Source: Bordetella flabilis
GTDB lineage: Bacteria; Pseudomonadota; Gammaproteobacteria; Burkholderiales; Burkholderiaceae_B
DNA length: 64,000 nt
Direction: 5' to 3'
Assembly (NCBI RefSeq): GCF_001676725.1
Contig: NZ_CP016172.1
Span: forward strand, 806,001 to 870,000
This document shows, in pieces, positions 43,561 to 52,643 of the stretch (its first letter is position 1; each line of letters opens with the position of its first letter). The notes beneath the pieces were generated by a model. It worked only from the letters and a program-made list of their open reading frames with translations. It was not told the DNA's origin and did not search any database. Both the position numbers and the translations under genes were made by a program.

Positions 43561-44487
43561 ATGCACGTGAACCTCGATATCGCCGCCCTGCGCACGCTGG
43601 TCATCGGGATGGAGTTGGGAAGCTTCGCCAAGGCGGCGGACCGTGTCGGGCGCTCCACGTCGGCGGTCAGCGCGCAGATCAAAAAGCTGGAGGAACAGGC
43701 CGGCGCGCCGCTGTTTCGCAAGTCCGGGCGAGGGCTGGCCCTGACCGACGCGGGAGAGGTCATGCTGGATTACGCACGCCGCATGGTGGGCCTGAACGAC
43801 GAGGCCGCCGTGGCCACGCGAGGGCTGGATATGGAGGGCTGGATCCGCCTGGGGTTGCAGGAGGACTTCGGCGAAGCGTTGTTACCGCAATTGCTTGGGC
43901 GATTTGCGCGCGCGCACCCGAAGGTGCGGATCGAAGCGCGCGTGGCGCGCAATACGGATCTGCAGGAGCGTTTCGACGCTGGCCAGCTGGACCTGGCCCT
44001 GCTGTGGGACGGCAGCATGGACGCGCAGGGCAATGGCGGCCCGGCGCGACCGCGCGGGGACGGGTCTCGGGAAGTGATCGCGCGGCCGCGCATGTGCTGG
44101 ATCGGGCCGGCGGCGGGGGCCTCGGCAACAGGGCGCAACGATTCCGCGGATGAAATGGACCCACTGCCGCTGATCGCCTTCGACCGGCCCTGCCTGTTCA
44201 CCCATGCGGCGGTCGTCGCGCTGGACCGCGCGCGCATCCCGTGGCGACTCGTCTTCACGAGTCCCAGCTTGAGCGGCCTGTGGGCCGCGACCGCCGCCGG
44301 GCTGGGCGTCAATGTGCGCACGCCCTACGGCCTGCCGGCCGCGGTGCGCGTACTGGAGGGAAAAGCCGCCGGCCTGCCGGCCCTGCCCGCCATCCCCCTC
44401 GTGATGTTGAAGCGTCCCGGAGAAACACAGCCGCTGGCGGATCGCCTCGCCGCCATGATGCGCGAATACATACAGCCAGGCGGATAG
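43561..44487 (+). CDS. LysR-family transcriptional regulator
   Basis: A 308-residue LTTR with N-terminal winged HTH (about residues 5-63: ELGSFAKAADRVGRSTSAVS). It has a recognisable co-inducer domain that includes a low-complexity insert (GNGGPARPRGDGS) around residue 160. Divergent from the MFS gene and convergent with the Bug gene at 44564 (76 bases between stops). Likely regulates the MFS carrier. Confidence 0.88.
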   Translation: MHVNLDIAALRTLVIGMELGSFAKAADRVGRSTSAVSAQIKKLEEQAGAPLFRKSGRGLALTDAGEVMLDYARRMVGLNDEAAVATRGLDMEGWIRLGLQEDFGEALLPQLLGRFARAHPKVRIEARVARNTDLQERFDAGQLDLALLWDGSMDAQGNGGPARPRGDGSREVIARPRMCWIGPAAGASATGRNDSADEMDPLPLIAFDRPCLFTHAAVVALDRARIPWRLVFTSPSLSGLWAATAAGLGVNVRTPYGLPAAVRVLEGKAAGLPALPAIPLVMLKRPGETQPLADRLAAMMREYIQPGG

Positions 44488-44563
44488 CCGCCGCCGACGG
44501 CGCCGCGCTTTCCGGGTTGTGCCGCGCGCGTTTGCCGACGCGGTCTCGGCCGCGCTCGGCAGC

Positions 44564-45526
44564 CTATTTCTCCGCGATCCCGGCCTTCTCGATGATGCCG
44601 GGCCATTGCTGGAACTCGCGGTTCATCAGCGTGTCCAGATCCGCCGCCGTGCCGCCGATGGGTCGCGTGCCGCTGTCCTGCAGCTTGGCCGCCACACCGC
44701 CGTCGTGCACCGCGGCGACGAAGGCCTGCTCCAGCTTCTGCCGTACGTCGGCGGGCACGCCGGCGGGCGCAACAATGCCTATCCAGTACGTGGACTCGTA
44801 GCCGGGGTAACCGGATTCCGCGACGGTCGGAATGTCCGGCAATTGCGGCATGCGCTGCAAGCTCGTCACCGCGTACAGCTTCAGCTTGCCGGCTTTGACG
44901 AAGTTCGCCGCTGTGATGTAGGCGTCGATCTTGACCTGGTAAACGCCGCCGACGAGATCCGTCAGTGCCGGCGCCGCACCCTTGTACGGGATATGGGTCA
45001 TGTCCAGCCCCGCCGCGGCCTTGAGCAGTTCCATCGAAAGGTGCGGGAATGTGCCCGATCCCGCGCTGCCATACGACAGCCTGTGGCTCTTGGCGTACTC
45101 GATGAATTCTTTGAAGTCGTTGGGCGGCATCGACGGGTGCGCCACCAGCAGGCCTGGCATGTCCCCGATCAGGGCGATGGACACGAAGTCCTTGCGCGTG
45201 TCGTAGGGCAGCTTCTTGTAGATCGACGGGTTGGCGGTGTGCGAGGTGGTCGCCATCAGCAGCGAATAGCCATCTGCGGGGGATTTGACGACATTGTCCG
45301 AGCCGATTACGCCGCCCGCGCCCGCACGGTTTTCCACGATGACCGGCTGGCCGAGTATCTGCGATACCTTGGTGGCGACCAGGCGGCCTACCAGGTCGGT
45401 GCTGCCGCCCGGCGAGAACGGCACCACCAGGCGGATGGGATGATCCGGGAAAGTACCTGCCTGTGCGGAGGCGCACAGCGCCAAGGCCGCCAGCATCAGC
45501 GCCGGCGCCAGTAGGGTCCTCTTCAT
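44564..45526 (-). CDS. Bug/TctC-family periplasmic solute receptor
   Basis: A 320-residue Bug protein: signal peptide (cleavage near AQA, residue 23), HPIRLVVPFSPGGSTDLVGR, VIVENRAGAGGVIGS, THIPYKGAAPALTDL and PTVAESGYPGYES. It follows the amidohydrolase gene on the same strand after 67 bases, so the pair probably forms an uptake-and-cleavage unit. Confidence 0.92.
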   Translation of the reverse strand: MKRTLLAPALMLAALALCASAQAGTFPDHPIRLVVPFSPGGSTDLVGRLVATKVSQILGQPVIVENRAGAGGVIGSDNVVKSPADGYSLLMATTSHTANPSIYKKLPYDTRKDFVSIALIGDMPGLLVAHPSMPPNDFKEFIEYAKSHRLSYGSAGSGTFPHLSMELLKAAAGLDMTHIPYKGAAPALTDLVGGVYQVKIDAYITAANFVKAGKLKLYAVTSLQRMPQLPDIPTVAESGYPGYESTYWIGIVAPAGVPADVRQKLEQAFVAAVHDGGVAAKLQDSGTRPIGGTAADLDTLMNREFQQWPGIIEKAGIAEK

Positions 45527-45593
45527 CGATGTCTCCTGATGGGCGCAGCCGCGCCCTTATCGTTATTGGGCGGACGCTTACGCCGCCGCGTCT

Positions 45594-46472
45594 TCAGTTG
45601 TGCGCCGGCGCGCCATACAGGGCGTCCGCGTTGCTGACGAGAATGCGCTTGCGGTCTTCCGCATCGGGCGCCCAGTCCGACAGCAGATCGAACAGATCGC
45701 CGTCATTGGGCATGGCACGTCCGACCATATTCACGTGCGGCCAGTCCGAGCCCCATACCATGCGCTCGGGGGCATGACGAATGAGCGCGCGGGCAATCGG
45801 CGTCACGGCGGCATACGGCATGTCGCCCTTGGCGCATCGCATGGGGCCTGATAGCTTGATCCATACCCGGCCCGTGTCCAGCATCTTCAGCACGGTCTTG
45901 AATGCCGGCTGGTCCACGCCCTTGTCGGCCGGCACGCTGGCGAAGTGATCCAGCACGATTTTTTTGTTGGGCAGGGCCAGCAGCTTGTCGGCATAGGACA
46001 CGATGTCCTCGCCATGCGGATAGAAATGCACCGGCCATCCCAGGTTCTCGACCTGGGCCGCCATGTCGGGCAGGATCTGGGGCAGGTTGGAGGCGCGCTT
46101 GGCGCTGACGAAGCGCACGCCGCGCACGCCGGCCCGGTCCAGCCGCAGCAGTTCCTCATCCGAAAGTTCATCGGGCGGCAGGATGACGCCGGCGAAGCGG
46201 TCGGGGAAGCGCTTCAGCGCATCCAGCATGTAGCTGTAGTCGCGGCCATAGCCCCCGCCGCTGACCACCACCGCCTTGCGCAGGCCCAGCGTATCGAGCA
46301 TGTGTATCGCGTGCTCGGGCAGGGCCTCGCCGGAGACATAGGGGCTCTCCGGATCGAACGGCCACTTGTCTGCGGGACCGAACAGGTGGATCTGGCAGTC
46401 CCAGCCGCCCGGCGGAACGTCCATGGCGGGCTTCCGGGGATTGGGGTCGAAGGGCGGGGTCACGTACGGCAT
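45594..46472 (-). CDS. amidohydrolase-2 family metal-dependent hydrolase (PDC lactonase-like)
   Basis: A 292-residue TIM-barrel hydrolase of the amidohydrolase-2/LigI type: WDCQIHLFGP near the N-terminus (a variant of the usual HxH motif with QIH), VHFYPHGED in the barrel, IVLDHFAS with the conserved His, and a C-terminal WGSDWPHVN with the conserved Asp. Relatives hydrolyse 2-pyrone-4,6-dicarboxylate or decarboxylate aromatic acids. The ATG at 46472 follows AGGAGACTTGC. Confidence 0.85.
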   Translation of the reverse strand: MPYVTPPFDPNPRKPAMDVPPGGWDCQIHLFGPADKWPFDPESPYVSGEALPEHAIHMLDTLGLRKAVVVSGGGYGRDYSYMLDALKRFPDRFAGVILPPDELSDEELLRLDRAGVRGVRFVSAKRASNLPQILPDMAAQVENLGWPVHFYPHGEDIVSYADKLLALPNKKIVLDHFASVPADKGVDQPAFKTVLKMLDTGRVWIKLSGPMRCAKGDMPYAAVTPIARALIRHAPERMVWGSDWPHVNMVGRAMPNDGDLFDLLSDWAPDAEDRKRILVSNADALYGAPAHN

Positions 46473-46816
46473 GCAAGTCTCCTGGGTCTTGTTCGGCGAT
46501 GAGGCTCTGGCCCTTAGTATCCTTGCCCGCCGGCGCGACGGGTAATGCCTTCTGCGCGCGCGGCGCTGCTCTTTTGTTATCGGAAGATGTGGCGCTGCGG
46601 AAAATCCGCTGGCTTTGCGCGCGGCCTTGCCCTTTGCCCGCCCGCCGTTGCGCGGTTGGGAACGAGGTGGAGCGCCTGTCGGGATTGCCGCGACTGCGGC
46701 GCGACGGGCCTGTTGCCCAAGGGCAGCGGAGGTCCCGCGATTTACATGGGAAGGGCAGAATTGACCTGCGCATCGGTGCGCATGGACCGTGTCGTGACGC
46801 CGGCAATGCCCCACAT
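46473..46816. other. intergenic region without a recognised gene
   Basis: Upstream region of the amidohydrolase gene. No convincing ORF on either strand; several open frames exist only because of high GC. A weak GATACT/TTACCC promoter-like pair for the minus strand lies near 46515-46545. Nothing else is seen before the terminator at 46817. Confidence 0.6.
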
Positions 46817-46859
46817 AAAAAAAGCCGGAGCGCCGACCCGGAGGTCGGACGCGCCGGCT
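46817..46859 (-). terminator. intrinsic terminator of the ysnF-type gene
   Basis: On the minus strand AGCCGG ... CCGGCT (46854-46859 with 46823-46828) encloses an inner CCGAC/GTCGG stem and is followed by seven T. It begins 25 bases after the YsnF-type stop codon. Confidence 0.88.
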
Positions 46860-46884
46860 AGCGCCATGCCAAATAGGTAGCGCT

Positions 46885-47991
46885 TCACACGTCGCGTGGC
46901 TCCCTCGACGTGCCGGCAGGCAAGGATGTGCTCGTGCTGCTTGAGTCATTGCCGGAGGCGCCGGATGTGCCGGAAGTCCCTACCGTGCCACCGCCCTGGC
47001 CGGTACCCGGCGCGACGGACGGGGCGCCGCCCGCCGCGGTGCCGCGCGTGCCCGAGGTGCCGCCGCCCAGGCCGGTGCCCGTCGTCCCCGCAGCGGTACC
47101 GGTCGATCCCGGGCCACCGGTTGCGGTGGAGGGCGCGGAGGCCGCGCCCGGCGAGGACGCCGCATCCATCGTCGAACCGGTGGCACGGGCGGGCCCGCCA
47201 GGCTTGTCATCGGTGCGCTCCACTTCGACCTCGGTACCGCGCAAGGTTTCATGCACGGTCTCCGTGCGTTGGGACGCCTCCTTGCCGACAAGCACTTCTT
47301 CGACGACGCGCGAAGTCTTGCCGACCACGGCCTCCTCCGAGGTCTCGCGTACCTCTACCGTACCGCCTTGCAGGTCCGCCGCCGTCGCTTCCCGGTCCAC
47401 CGGACGCCGTTCGATGGTCGCGCGCTCGTCCCGCAGATTCACCGACTCGCTGACCGGCGTCGATGTTTGCCGGGAATACACGCGTACACGGCCGGTATCG
47501 ACTTCCCGCTTGCCCACGACCAAGTCTTCCCGTACTACAGGGATGGCCTGGCGCTCGGCCTCGATATCTTCCTGCGTATAGGGGGCCGCGTCGGGGTCGA
47601 ATCCGGCGTAGCCCGTTGATTTCCAGACGGCGACCTTCGCGTCGATATCCTCGGCGCCACCTTCTTCCATCAGGGATTGCACGGTGGCCATTTGCGTCTC
47701 GTCCTGTACCTCGACGGAAAGCAGCGCGCCGCCGCGACGTACGGCTTCGCTATAGTGGCCGACTTCCTCGCGATGGTCTTCTTCGCCGAACAGATTCTTG
47801 AAGAAGTGCTGGACATTCTCGATGAAGCCACGGTCCGGCTCACCTGTTTCAGTGTCGGCTTCATACGCCGCATTGCCGTCCCGCGCATGGACTCTCACGT
47901 CCGAACGGGAAATGCCGGCATCCACCAGGCGCTCTACGACATCGTTCGCCCGCTCGAACGAATCGAATACTCCAACTATGTTCTGTGCCAT
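46885..47991 (-). CDS. YsnF/AvaK-type stress protein (GsiB-like N-domain plus DUF2382)
   Basis: A 368-residue protein with three parts. Residues 1-110 resemble the general stress protein 17M-like domain (NIVGVFDSFERANDVVERLV). Residues about 140-255 form a DUF2382 domain (IPVVREDLVVGKREVDTG ... VVEEVLVGKEASQRTETV). The last about 105 residues are a Gly/Thr/Ser/Ala low-complexity tail. Such proteins are linked to stress resistance but have no known activity. GGGGAAG precedes the ATG. It follows a small DUF2382 gene by 57 bases. Confidence 0.85.
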   Translation of the reverse strand: MAQNIVGVFDSFERANDVVERLVDAGISRSDVRVHARDGNAAYEADTETGEPDRGFIENVQHFFKNLFGEEDHREEVGHYSEAVRRGGALLSVEVQDETQMATVQSLMEEGGAEDIDAKVAVWKSTGYAGFDPDAAPYTQEDIEAERQAIPVVREDLVVGKREVDTGRVRVYSRQTSTPVSESVNLRDERATIERRPVDREATAADLQGGTVEVRETSEEAVVGKTSRVVEEVLVGKEASQRTETVHETLRGTEVEVERTDDKPGGPARATGSTMDAASSPGAASAPSTATGGPGSTGTAAGTTGTGLGGGTSGTRGTAAGGAPSVAPGTGQGGGTVGTSGTSGASGNDSSSTSTSLPAGTSREPRDV

Positions 47992-48048
47992 GTTGCTTCC
48001 CCAAGAGTGGTAATAAACCTCAGCTCAGCCGCGAGGGATCCCGCGCAG

Positions 48049-48504
48049 CTACTCGGGCGTGTCTGGCGGCTGTTGCCGCCATGGGCCCGATGTGTCCCGC
48101 CGTTCAACCACGACTTCTTCACGCCGCGTGACGACCTCTTCCGTATGCGTGCTTTGCGTCATTTCCTTTGTTATCCGGACCTCCTCCACGAGGAACAGCC
48201 GCCGCTCGGCGACAACGCGGTACTCGAAAACGGGGATAACGGTGGTGTCGCCTTCCTGGCGGACCGGGAACTCGCTATCCACCTGCCGACTCATCGGAAC
48301 CCGCACAATGGCGACCTTGCCTGTACGAACGGTGACCGGGACCTGGTGCACGTCCTCATGCACAACCTTGCGCACGCGCACGGCGCCCGTTTCGGTCTCG
48401 CGCAGCGAGACTTCCAGGTTCTCCTGGACCGCAACAACCTTGGCGTCGCCTTGCCTGGGGCGCGGCCGGTCGCCCGCGCACTCCGCATCATCTGTTGAGG
48501 CCAT
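48049..48504 (-). CDS. DUF2382 domain protein
   Basis: A 151-residue acidic protein that is mostly one DUF2382 domain: AVQENLEVSLRETETGAVRV, a middle VPMSRQVDSEF and VIPVFEYRVVAERRLFLVEE with RREEVVVERRD at the end. The domain is shared with the downstream YsnF-type protein, so the two probably act together. The ATG at 48504 is preferred; a GTG three codons earlier overlaps the likely ribosome site. Confidence 0.78.
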   Translation of the reverse strand: MASTDDAECAGDRPRPRQGDAKVVAVQENLEVSLRETETGAVRVRKVVHEDVHQVPVTVRTGKVAIVRVPMSRQVDSEFPVRQEGDTTVIPVFEYRVVAERRLFLVEEVRITKEMTQSTHTEEVVTRREEVVVERRDTSGPWRQQPPDTPE

Positions 48505-49033
48505 GCTTTCCACACCGATCGTGGCGCCGTGTCAGGCGCGCCTGGATGATTGCGATGGACTGGTTTCCAACGCCGCGCGTGCCGCGCTGTCGGGAAAAGC
48601 GACGCGCGGCGATGATTGCCTTGCGCACTTCACGTGCCCGTGAATCTCCGGGCCCGGGCCGAAGATTCCGGGCGAAATTCCAGGGACGCCGATGCCAGCT
48701 GAGCGACCGGCAGCCGACCATCCTCCAGTCGGGCGCATCGCATTTCATCCCTGTGGGGACGGCGCGGTCGGCGCGCAATGTCGGGAGCGGGCTGGCGGCG
48801 GAACTGGCGACGGACGTCGTGGAGAAGGGAGCCCGGCGGGTTGTGCCGGCGGATTAATTGGCGCATCGCTTCGCCGGCATTGCGCATCCTGGCTGCTGGC
48901 CAGCCCGCCGTGGGCCGCACGGTAGTCTCACTAGTTGGACTCGGGCGGCATGATGCCCGAAGCACACGGCTGGCGGGCACCCGCCGCTAAAAGAAGTAAT
49001 CCGCCTGTAGCTCACATTGTGGTCTTTTTTGCG
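48505..49033. other. intergenic region without a recognised gene
   Basis: About 530 bases between the divergent DUF2382 and Bug genes. Open frames are present on both strands but none has a ribosome site or recognisable protein character. The composition changes to A/T-richer near 49010-49070, where the Bug promoter lies. Confidence 0.6.
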
Positions 49034-49062
49034 TTGCCGCCCGCCTGGGCGCTTCCTATTAT
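49034..49062 (+). promoter_or_regulatory. promoter of the 49-58 kb catabolic operon
   Basis: TTGCCG (49034-49039, 4/6) and TATTAT (49057-49062, 5/6) are exactly 17 bases apart, about 85 bases before the Bug start codon. Confidence 0.6.
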
Positions 49063-49147
49063 TCGTGGACGTGGAATCGTTCCGTCGAGAACGAACGCGT
49101 CCGGCCCATGGCCGGCGACCCCATTGAATAAAAAACAGGAGACGTCC

Positions 49148-50122
49148 GTGCTTTCCATCAGTCCGTTCAAATGCCTGCTCGGCCTTGCGTCCCTGGCGCT
49201 CGCGCTGAACGCCAGCGCCGCCCAGCCTTTCCCCTCCGAACCGATCAAGCTCATCGTCCCGTATGCCGCGGGGGCCAGTACGGACACGCTGGCCCGCCTC
49301 GTCGGGCAGGACGTGGCGGAGGACCTGAAGCAACCGGTGATCGTCGAGAACCACGCCGGTGCGGGCGGAACGATCGCTGCGGACTACGTCAAGCGCCAGC
49401 CCGGCAACGGCTACACCATCATGCTGACGACGGACGGCATCCTGTCGGTGAACCCGTCGATCTACAAAAAGCTGGGCTACGACCCGCTCAAGGACTTCAC
49501 TCCGCTGTCCATCGCGGTGAGCGCGCCGCTGGTGCTGGCCGTGCGCACCGACTCGCCATTCAAGACCGCGCAGGAACTGATTGCCTACGCCAAGGCCAAT
49601 CCGGAGAAGCTCAGCTATGGCTCCGCCGGGGTCGGCAGTTCGCAGCACATGGCGGGGGAGTTGATGAAGGCCATGGCAGGCGTCAAGATTACCCACGTGC
49701 CCTACCGCGGCGGCAGTCCCGCCATGAGCGACCTGCTGGGCGGGCATATCGACATGATGTTCGTGCAGTCGGCATCGGCCAAGGACCTGGCGGACAAGGG
49801 GTCGCTGCGCATCCTGGCCATCGGCAGCGCGCACCGCAACAAGCAATTGCCGGACGTGCCGACTTTCAATGAGATCGGGCTCAAGGGCTACGACTCGGAT
49901 ACCTGGTACGGCTTCAACATGCCGGCCAAGGCGGACCCCAAGGTCGTCGCCACGCTCAATGCGGCCATCGTGAAGTCCCTGAAGAAGCGCCAGGAGCAGC
50001 TGGAGCGCCTGGGCTACACCGTAGTGGCGAGTTCATCCGCGGACATGCGCAAGGACATCGAGCGCAACATCGCCAAGTGGCGCGACGTGGCGCAGCAGGC
50101 GGGCATTTTCCACACGCAATAA
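49148..50122 (+). CDS. Bug/TctC-family periplasmic solute receptor
   Basis: A 324-residue Bug protein with a signal peptide (cleavage near ASA/AQ, residue 23), EPIKLIVPYAAGASTDTLAR, VIVENHAGAGGTIAA and THVPYRGGSPAMSDL. The start is GTG at 49148 behind AGGAGA. First gene of an eight-gene plus-strand operon of CoA-thioester enzymes and presumably the receptor for its substrate. Confidence 0.92.
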   Translation: MLSISPFKCLLGLASLALALNASAAQPFPSEPIKLIVPYAAGASTDTLARLVGQDVAEDLKQPVIVENHAGAGGTIAADYVKRQPGNGYTIMLTTDGILSVNPSIYKKLGYDPLKDFTPLSIAVSAPLVLAVRTDSPFKTAQELIAYAKANPEKLSYGSAGVGSSQHMAGELMKAMAGVKITHVPYRGGSPAMSDLLGGHIDMMFVQSASAKDLADKGSLRILAIGSAHRNKQLPDVPTFNEIGLKGYDSDTWYGFNMPAKADPKVVATLNAAIVKSLKKRQEQLERLGYTVVASSSADMRKDIERNIAKWRDVAQQAGIFHTQ

Positions 50123-50155
50123 GCCATTCCGCCTTCGCAAACGCCTCGGATTCCC

Positions 50156-51400
50156 ATGCATCAATCCTTATCACCCAGCAAGGCCGCCCTGGCCGGCATT
50201 ACCGTCCTGGATGTCGCCGGCCCGCTCGGCAACTACTGCGGAAAACTTTTCGCGGACCTCGGCGCGCGTGTCATCCTGGTGGAGCCCCTGGCCGGGGCGC
50301 CTGCACGGCAGCTGGAACCGCGGATCGCCGGCCGCGATGATGCCGATGCCAGCCTGACGTTCCAGTTCCAGAATACGAACAAGGAAAGCATCGCGCTGGA
50401 CCTGGACAGCGAGGCGGGACAGCAGGTGTTCCGCGCGCTGGCCAGCCGTAGCGCCCTGGTCCTCGAAAGCGAGCAGCCGGGCACCATGGCGCGACGCGGC
50501 CTCGGATACGCAAGCCTGGGGGAAGTCCAGCCCGCGCTGGTCATGACCAGCATCAGCGCCTTCGGCCAATGCGGCCCCTTCGCGCACTGGCAGGCGACCG
50601 ACCTGACCGCGATGGGGCTGGGCGGCATGCTGTACCTGGCGGGCTACCCCGATACCGCCCCGATGGTCGCGTGCGGCGAACAGGCCATCGGCGCGGCGAA
50701 TGTATACGCCGCGGTCGCCTCCCTGGCGGCCGTCTACGACGCCGAGGTGAGCGGCAGCGGGCAGCACGTGGATGTCTCCATGCAGGAATGCGTGGTGCTT
50801 GGCATGGAGAACGCGGTGCAGTTCTATGAGTTGGAGGGCACTGTCCGCAAGCGCAACGCGGGCACGCAGCGGCTGGCGGGTACCGGCGTGTTCGCGTGCG
50901 CCGACGGCTATATCTACTTGATGGCGGGCGGCATCGGCAGCAATCGCTTCTGGGCCACGACCACCGAGTGGCTGCTGGAGGAGGGCGTGGCCGGCGCGTC
51001 GCAGTTCAAGGAGCCGCGCTGGAACGACCAGGCCTTCCTGGCGAGCGACGAAGCCAAGCGCATCTTCGGCGAGGTCTTCATGCCCTTCGCCGCGACGCTG
51101 ACCAAGGAGGCGCTGCATGCCAAGGGCCGCGCCCGCCGCATACCGCTGGCGCCCATCTGCGACGCGCGCGACATCGCGCGCGATCCGCAGCGCGCCTACC
51201 GGGGCTACTTCGTGGACGTAGCCGATGCCCACGGCACGCCGCTGCGGATGCCGGGCGCGCCGTACCAGCTATCCGCCACCCCTTGGCAATTGCGCCGCCG
51301 CGCCCCACGCCTGGGTGAACAGACCCGCGATATCCTGGCTTGGGCCGGATACACGCCGGCGGGCCAGGAAGCGCTGATCCGGCAGGGAGTCGTGCAATGA
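50156..51400 (+). CDS. class III CoA-transferase, subunit with catalytic Asp
   Basis: A 414-residue CaiB/BaiF-type protein: GITVLDVAGPLGNYCGKLFA, GARVILVEPL and the catalytic aspartate in WQATDLTAMGLGGML. It overlaps the next CoA-transferase gene by ATGA, and the two are probably partners in one enzyme, as with the heteromeric BbsEF succinyl-CoA:benzylsuccinate CoA-transferase. It would activate the imported acid as CoA thioester. Confidence 0.9.
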   Translation: MHQSLSPSKAALAGITVLDVAGPLGNYCGKLFADLGARVILVEPLAGAPARQLEPRIAGRDDADASLTFQFQNTNKESIALDLDSEAGQQVFRALASRSALVLESEQPGTMARRGLGYASLGEVQPALVMTSISAFGQCGPFAHWQATDLTAMGLGGMLYLAGYPDTAPMVACGEQAIGAANVYAAVASLAAVYDAEVSGSGQHVDVSMQECVVLGMENAVQFYELEGTVRKRNAGTQRLAGTGVFACADGYIYLMAGGIGSNRFWATTTEWLLEEGVAGASQFKEPRWNDQAFLASDEAKRIFGEVFMPFAATLTKEALHAKGRARRIPLAPICDARDIARDPQRAYRGYFVDVADAHGTPLRMPGAPYQLSATPWQLRRRAPRLGEQTRDILAWAGYTPAGQEALIRQGVVQ

Positions 51401-52602
51401 GAAGCCTGCTTGCCGGCGTGCGCGTCGTCGATTTCTCCTGGATCGGGGCGGGCTCGTACACCACGAAGATCCTGGCGGACCTGGGCGCCGACGTCATCAA
51501 GATCGAAAGCTCGCAGCGGCTCGACACCCTGCGGGTAACCAAGCCGTTCAAGGACGGCAAGCCGGGGGTCAACCGCAGCGGCTACTTCGCCGACCGCAAC
51601 GCCAGCAAGCGCAGCATGACGGTGAACGTCAAGGACCCCCGCGGACTGGACCTGGCCAAGCGGCTGATAGCCGGCGCCGACCTGGTCACCAACAACTTCA
51701 CCCCGGGCGTCATGGACAAGCTGGGCCTGGGCTACGGCATCGTACGAGACTTGTCGCCGCGCATCGTCTTCGCGTCGATGTCCATGCAGGGGGCCGGAGG
51801 GCCCGACAAGGATGACCTGGGCTACGGCCTGACTATCGCCGCCCTGACGGGCCTGCAACACATGACGGGCCTGCCCGACCGGCAACCGGCCGGGACGGGC
51901 ACCAATTATCCGGACCACATCCCCAATCCCGGCCATGCGGCCTTCGCCATCCTGGCCGCGCTGAGGCACCAGCGGCGCACCGGCGAGGGGCAGTTCATCG
52001 ACCTGGCGCAGATGGAATCGACGCTCGCGATGGTGGCCCCCAGCCTGATGAACTACATGGTGAACGGCGCCATCGATGGCCGCCATGGCAATGCGCGCCC
52101 CGGCCATGCGCCCAGCGGCGTCTATCCCTGCGCCGGCGATGACCGCTGGATCGCCATCGAGGTCTGCAACGATGCGCAGTGGAACGCGCTGACGCGCGTG
52201 CTGGCCCTGGCCGCGCCGCCGGCGTGGGCGACGGCTGCGGGGCGCCTGGCGCAGCGCGGGGAGGTCGATGCGGAGGTCGCCAGGCTGACCCCGGCGCACG
52301 ACATGATGGCCCTGATGCACGCCCTGCAGGACGCCGGCGTGCCGGCGGGCGCGGTGCAGGACGCACGCGACGTGATGCGCGACGCCCAGTTGGCCGAGCG
52401 CGGCCATTGGGTCACGCTGGATCACCCGGAAATGGGCGCCAGCACCTATAACTCCGCGCCGTATCGCTTCTCCAACGCCCGCTCGGCGCCGACCTTGCCC
52501 GCGCCCTTGCTGGGACAGCACACGGTCGAGATTTGCCGTGAGGTCCTCGGCCTGGATACGGCGGAGATCGAGCGGCTGGGCGCGGACGGCGTGCTGTCCT
52601 GA
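51397..52602 (+). CDS. class III CoA-transferase-like partner lacking the catalytic Asp
   Basis: A 401-residue CaiB/BaiF-fold protein: GVRVVDFSWIGAGSYTTKIL, GADVIKIESS and a C-terminal VTLDHPEMG. Where the family has the nucleophilic aspartate (GYDxxxQAxxGLM) this protein reads GYGLTIAALTGLQ, with Gly in place of Asp. It is therefore more likely a structural or CoA-binding partner of the preceding subunit. The ATG overlaps the stop of that gene. Confidence 0.88.
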   Translation: MRSLLAGVRVVDFSWIGAGSYTTKILADLGADVIKIESSQRLDTLRVTKPFKDGKPGVNRSGYFADRNASKRSMTVNVKDPRGLDLAKRLIAGADLVTNNFTPGVMDKLGLGYGIVRDLSPRIVFASMSMQGAGGPDKDDLGYGLTIAALTGLQHMTGLPDRQPAGTGTNYPDHIPNPGHAAFAILAALRHQRRTGEGQFIDLAQMESTLAMVAPSLMNYMVNGAIDGRHGNARPGHAPSGVYPCAGDDRWIAIEVCNDAQWNALTRVLALAAPPAWATAAGRLAQRGEVDAEVARLTPAHDMMALMHALQDAGVPAGAVQDARDVMRDAQLAERGHWVTLDHPEMGASTYNSAPYRFSNARSAPTLPAPLLGQHTVEICREVLGLDTAEIERLGADGVLS

Positions 52603-52643
52603 ACGACACCGCGCTTGACGACAGAACCATGAGGAGCCTTGCC

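Noticed and set aside
48505..49033. Small open frames in the DUF2382/Bug interval
   Set aside because: Frames on both strands overlap each other, lack ribosome sites and have Arg/Gly/Pro-rich composition typical of non-coding high-GC DNA.
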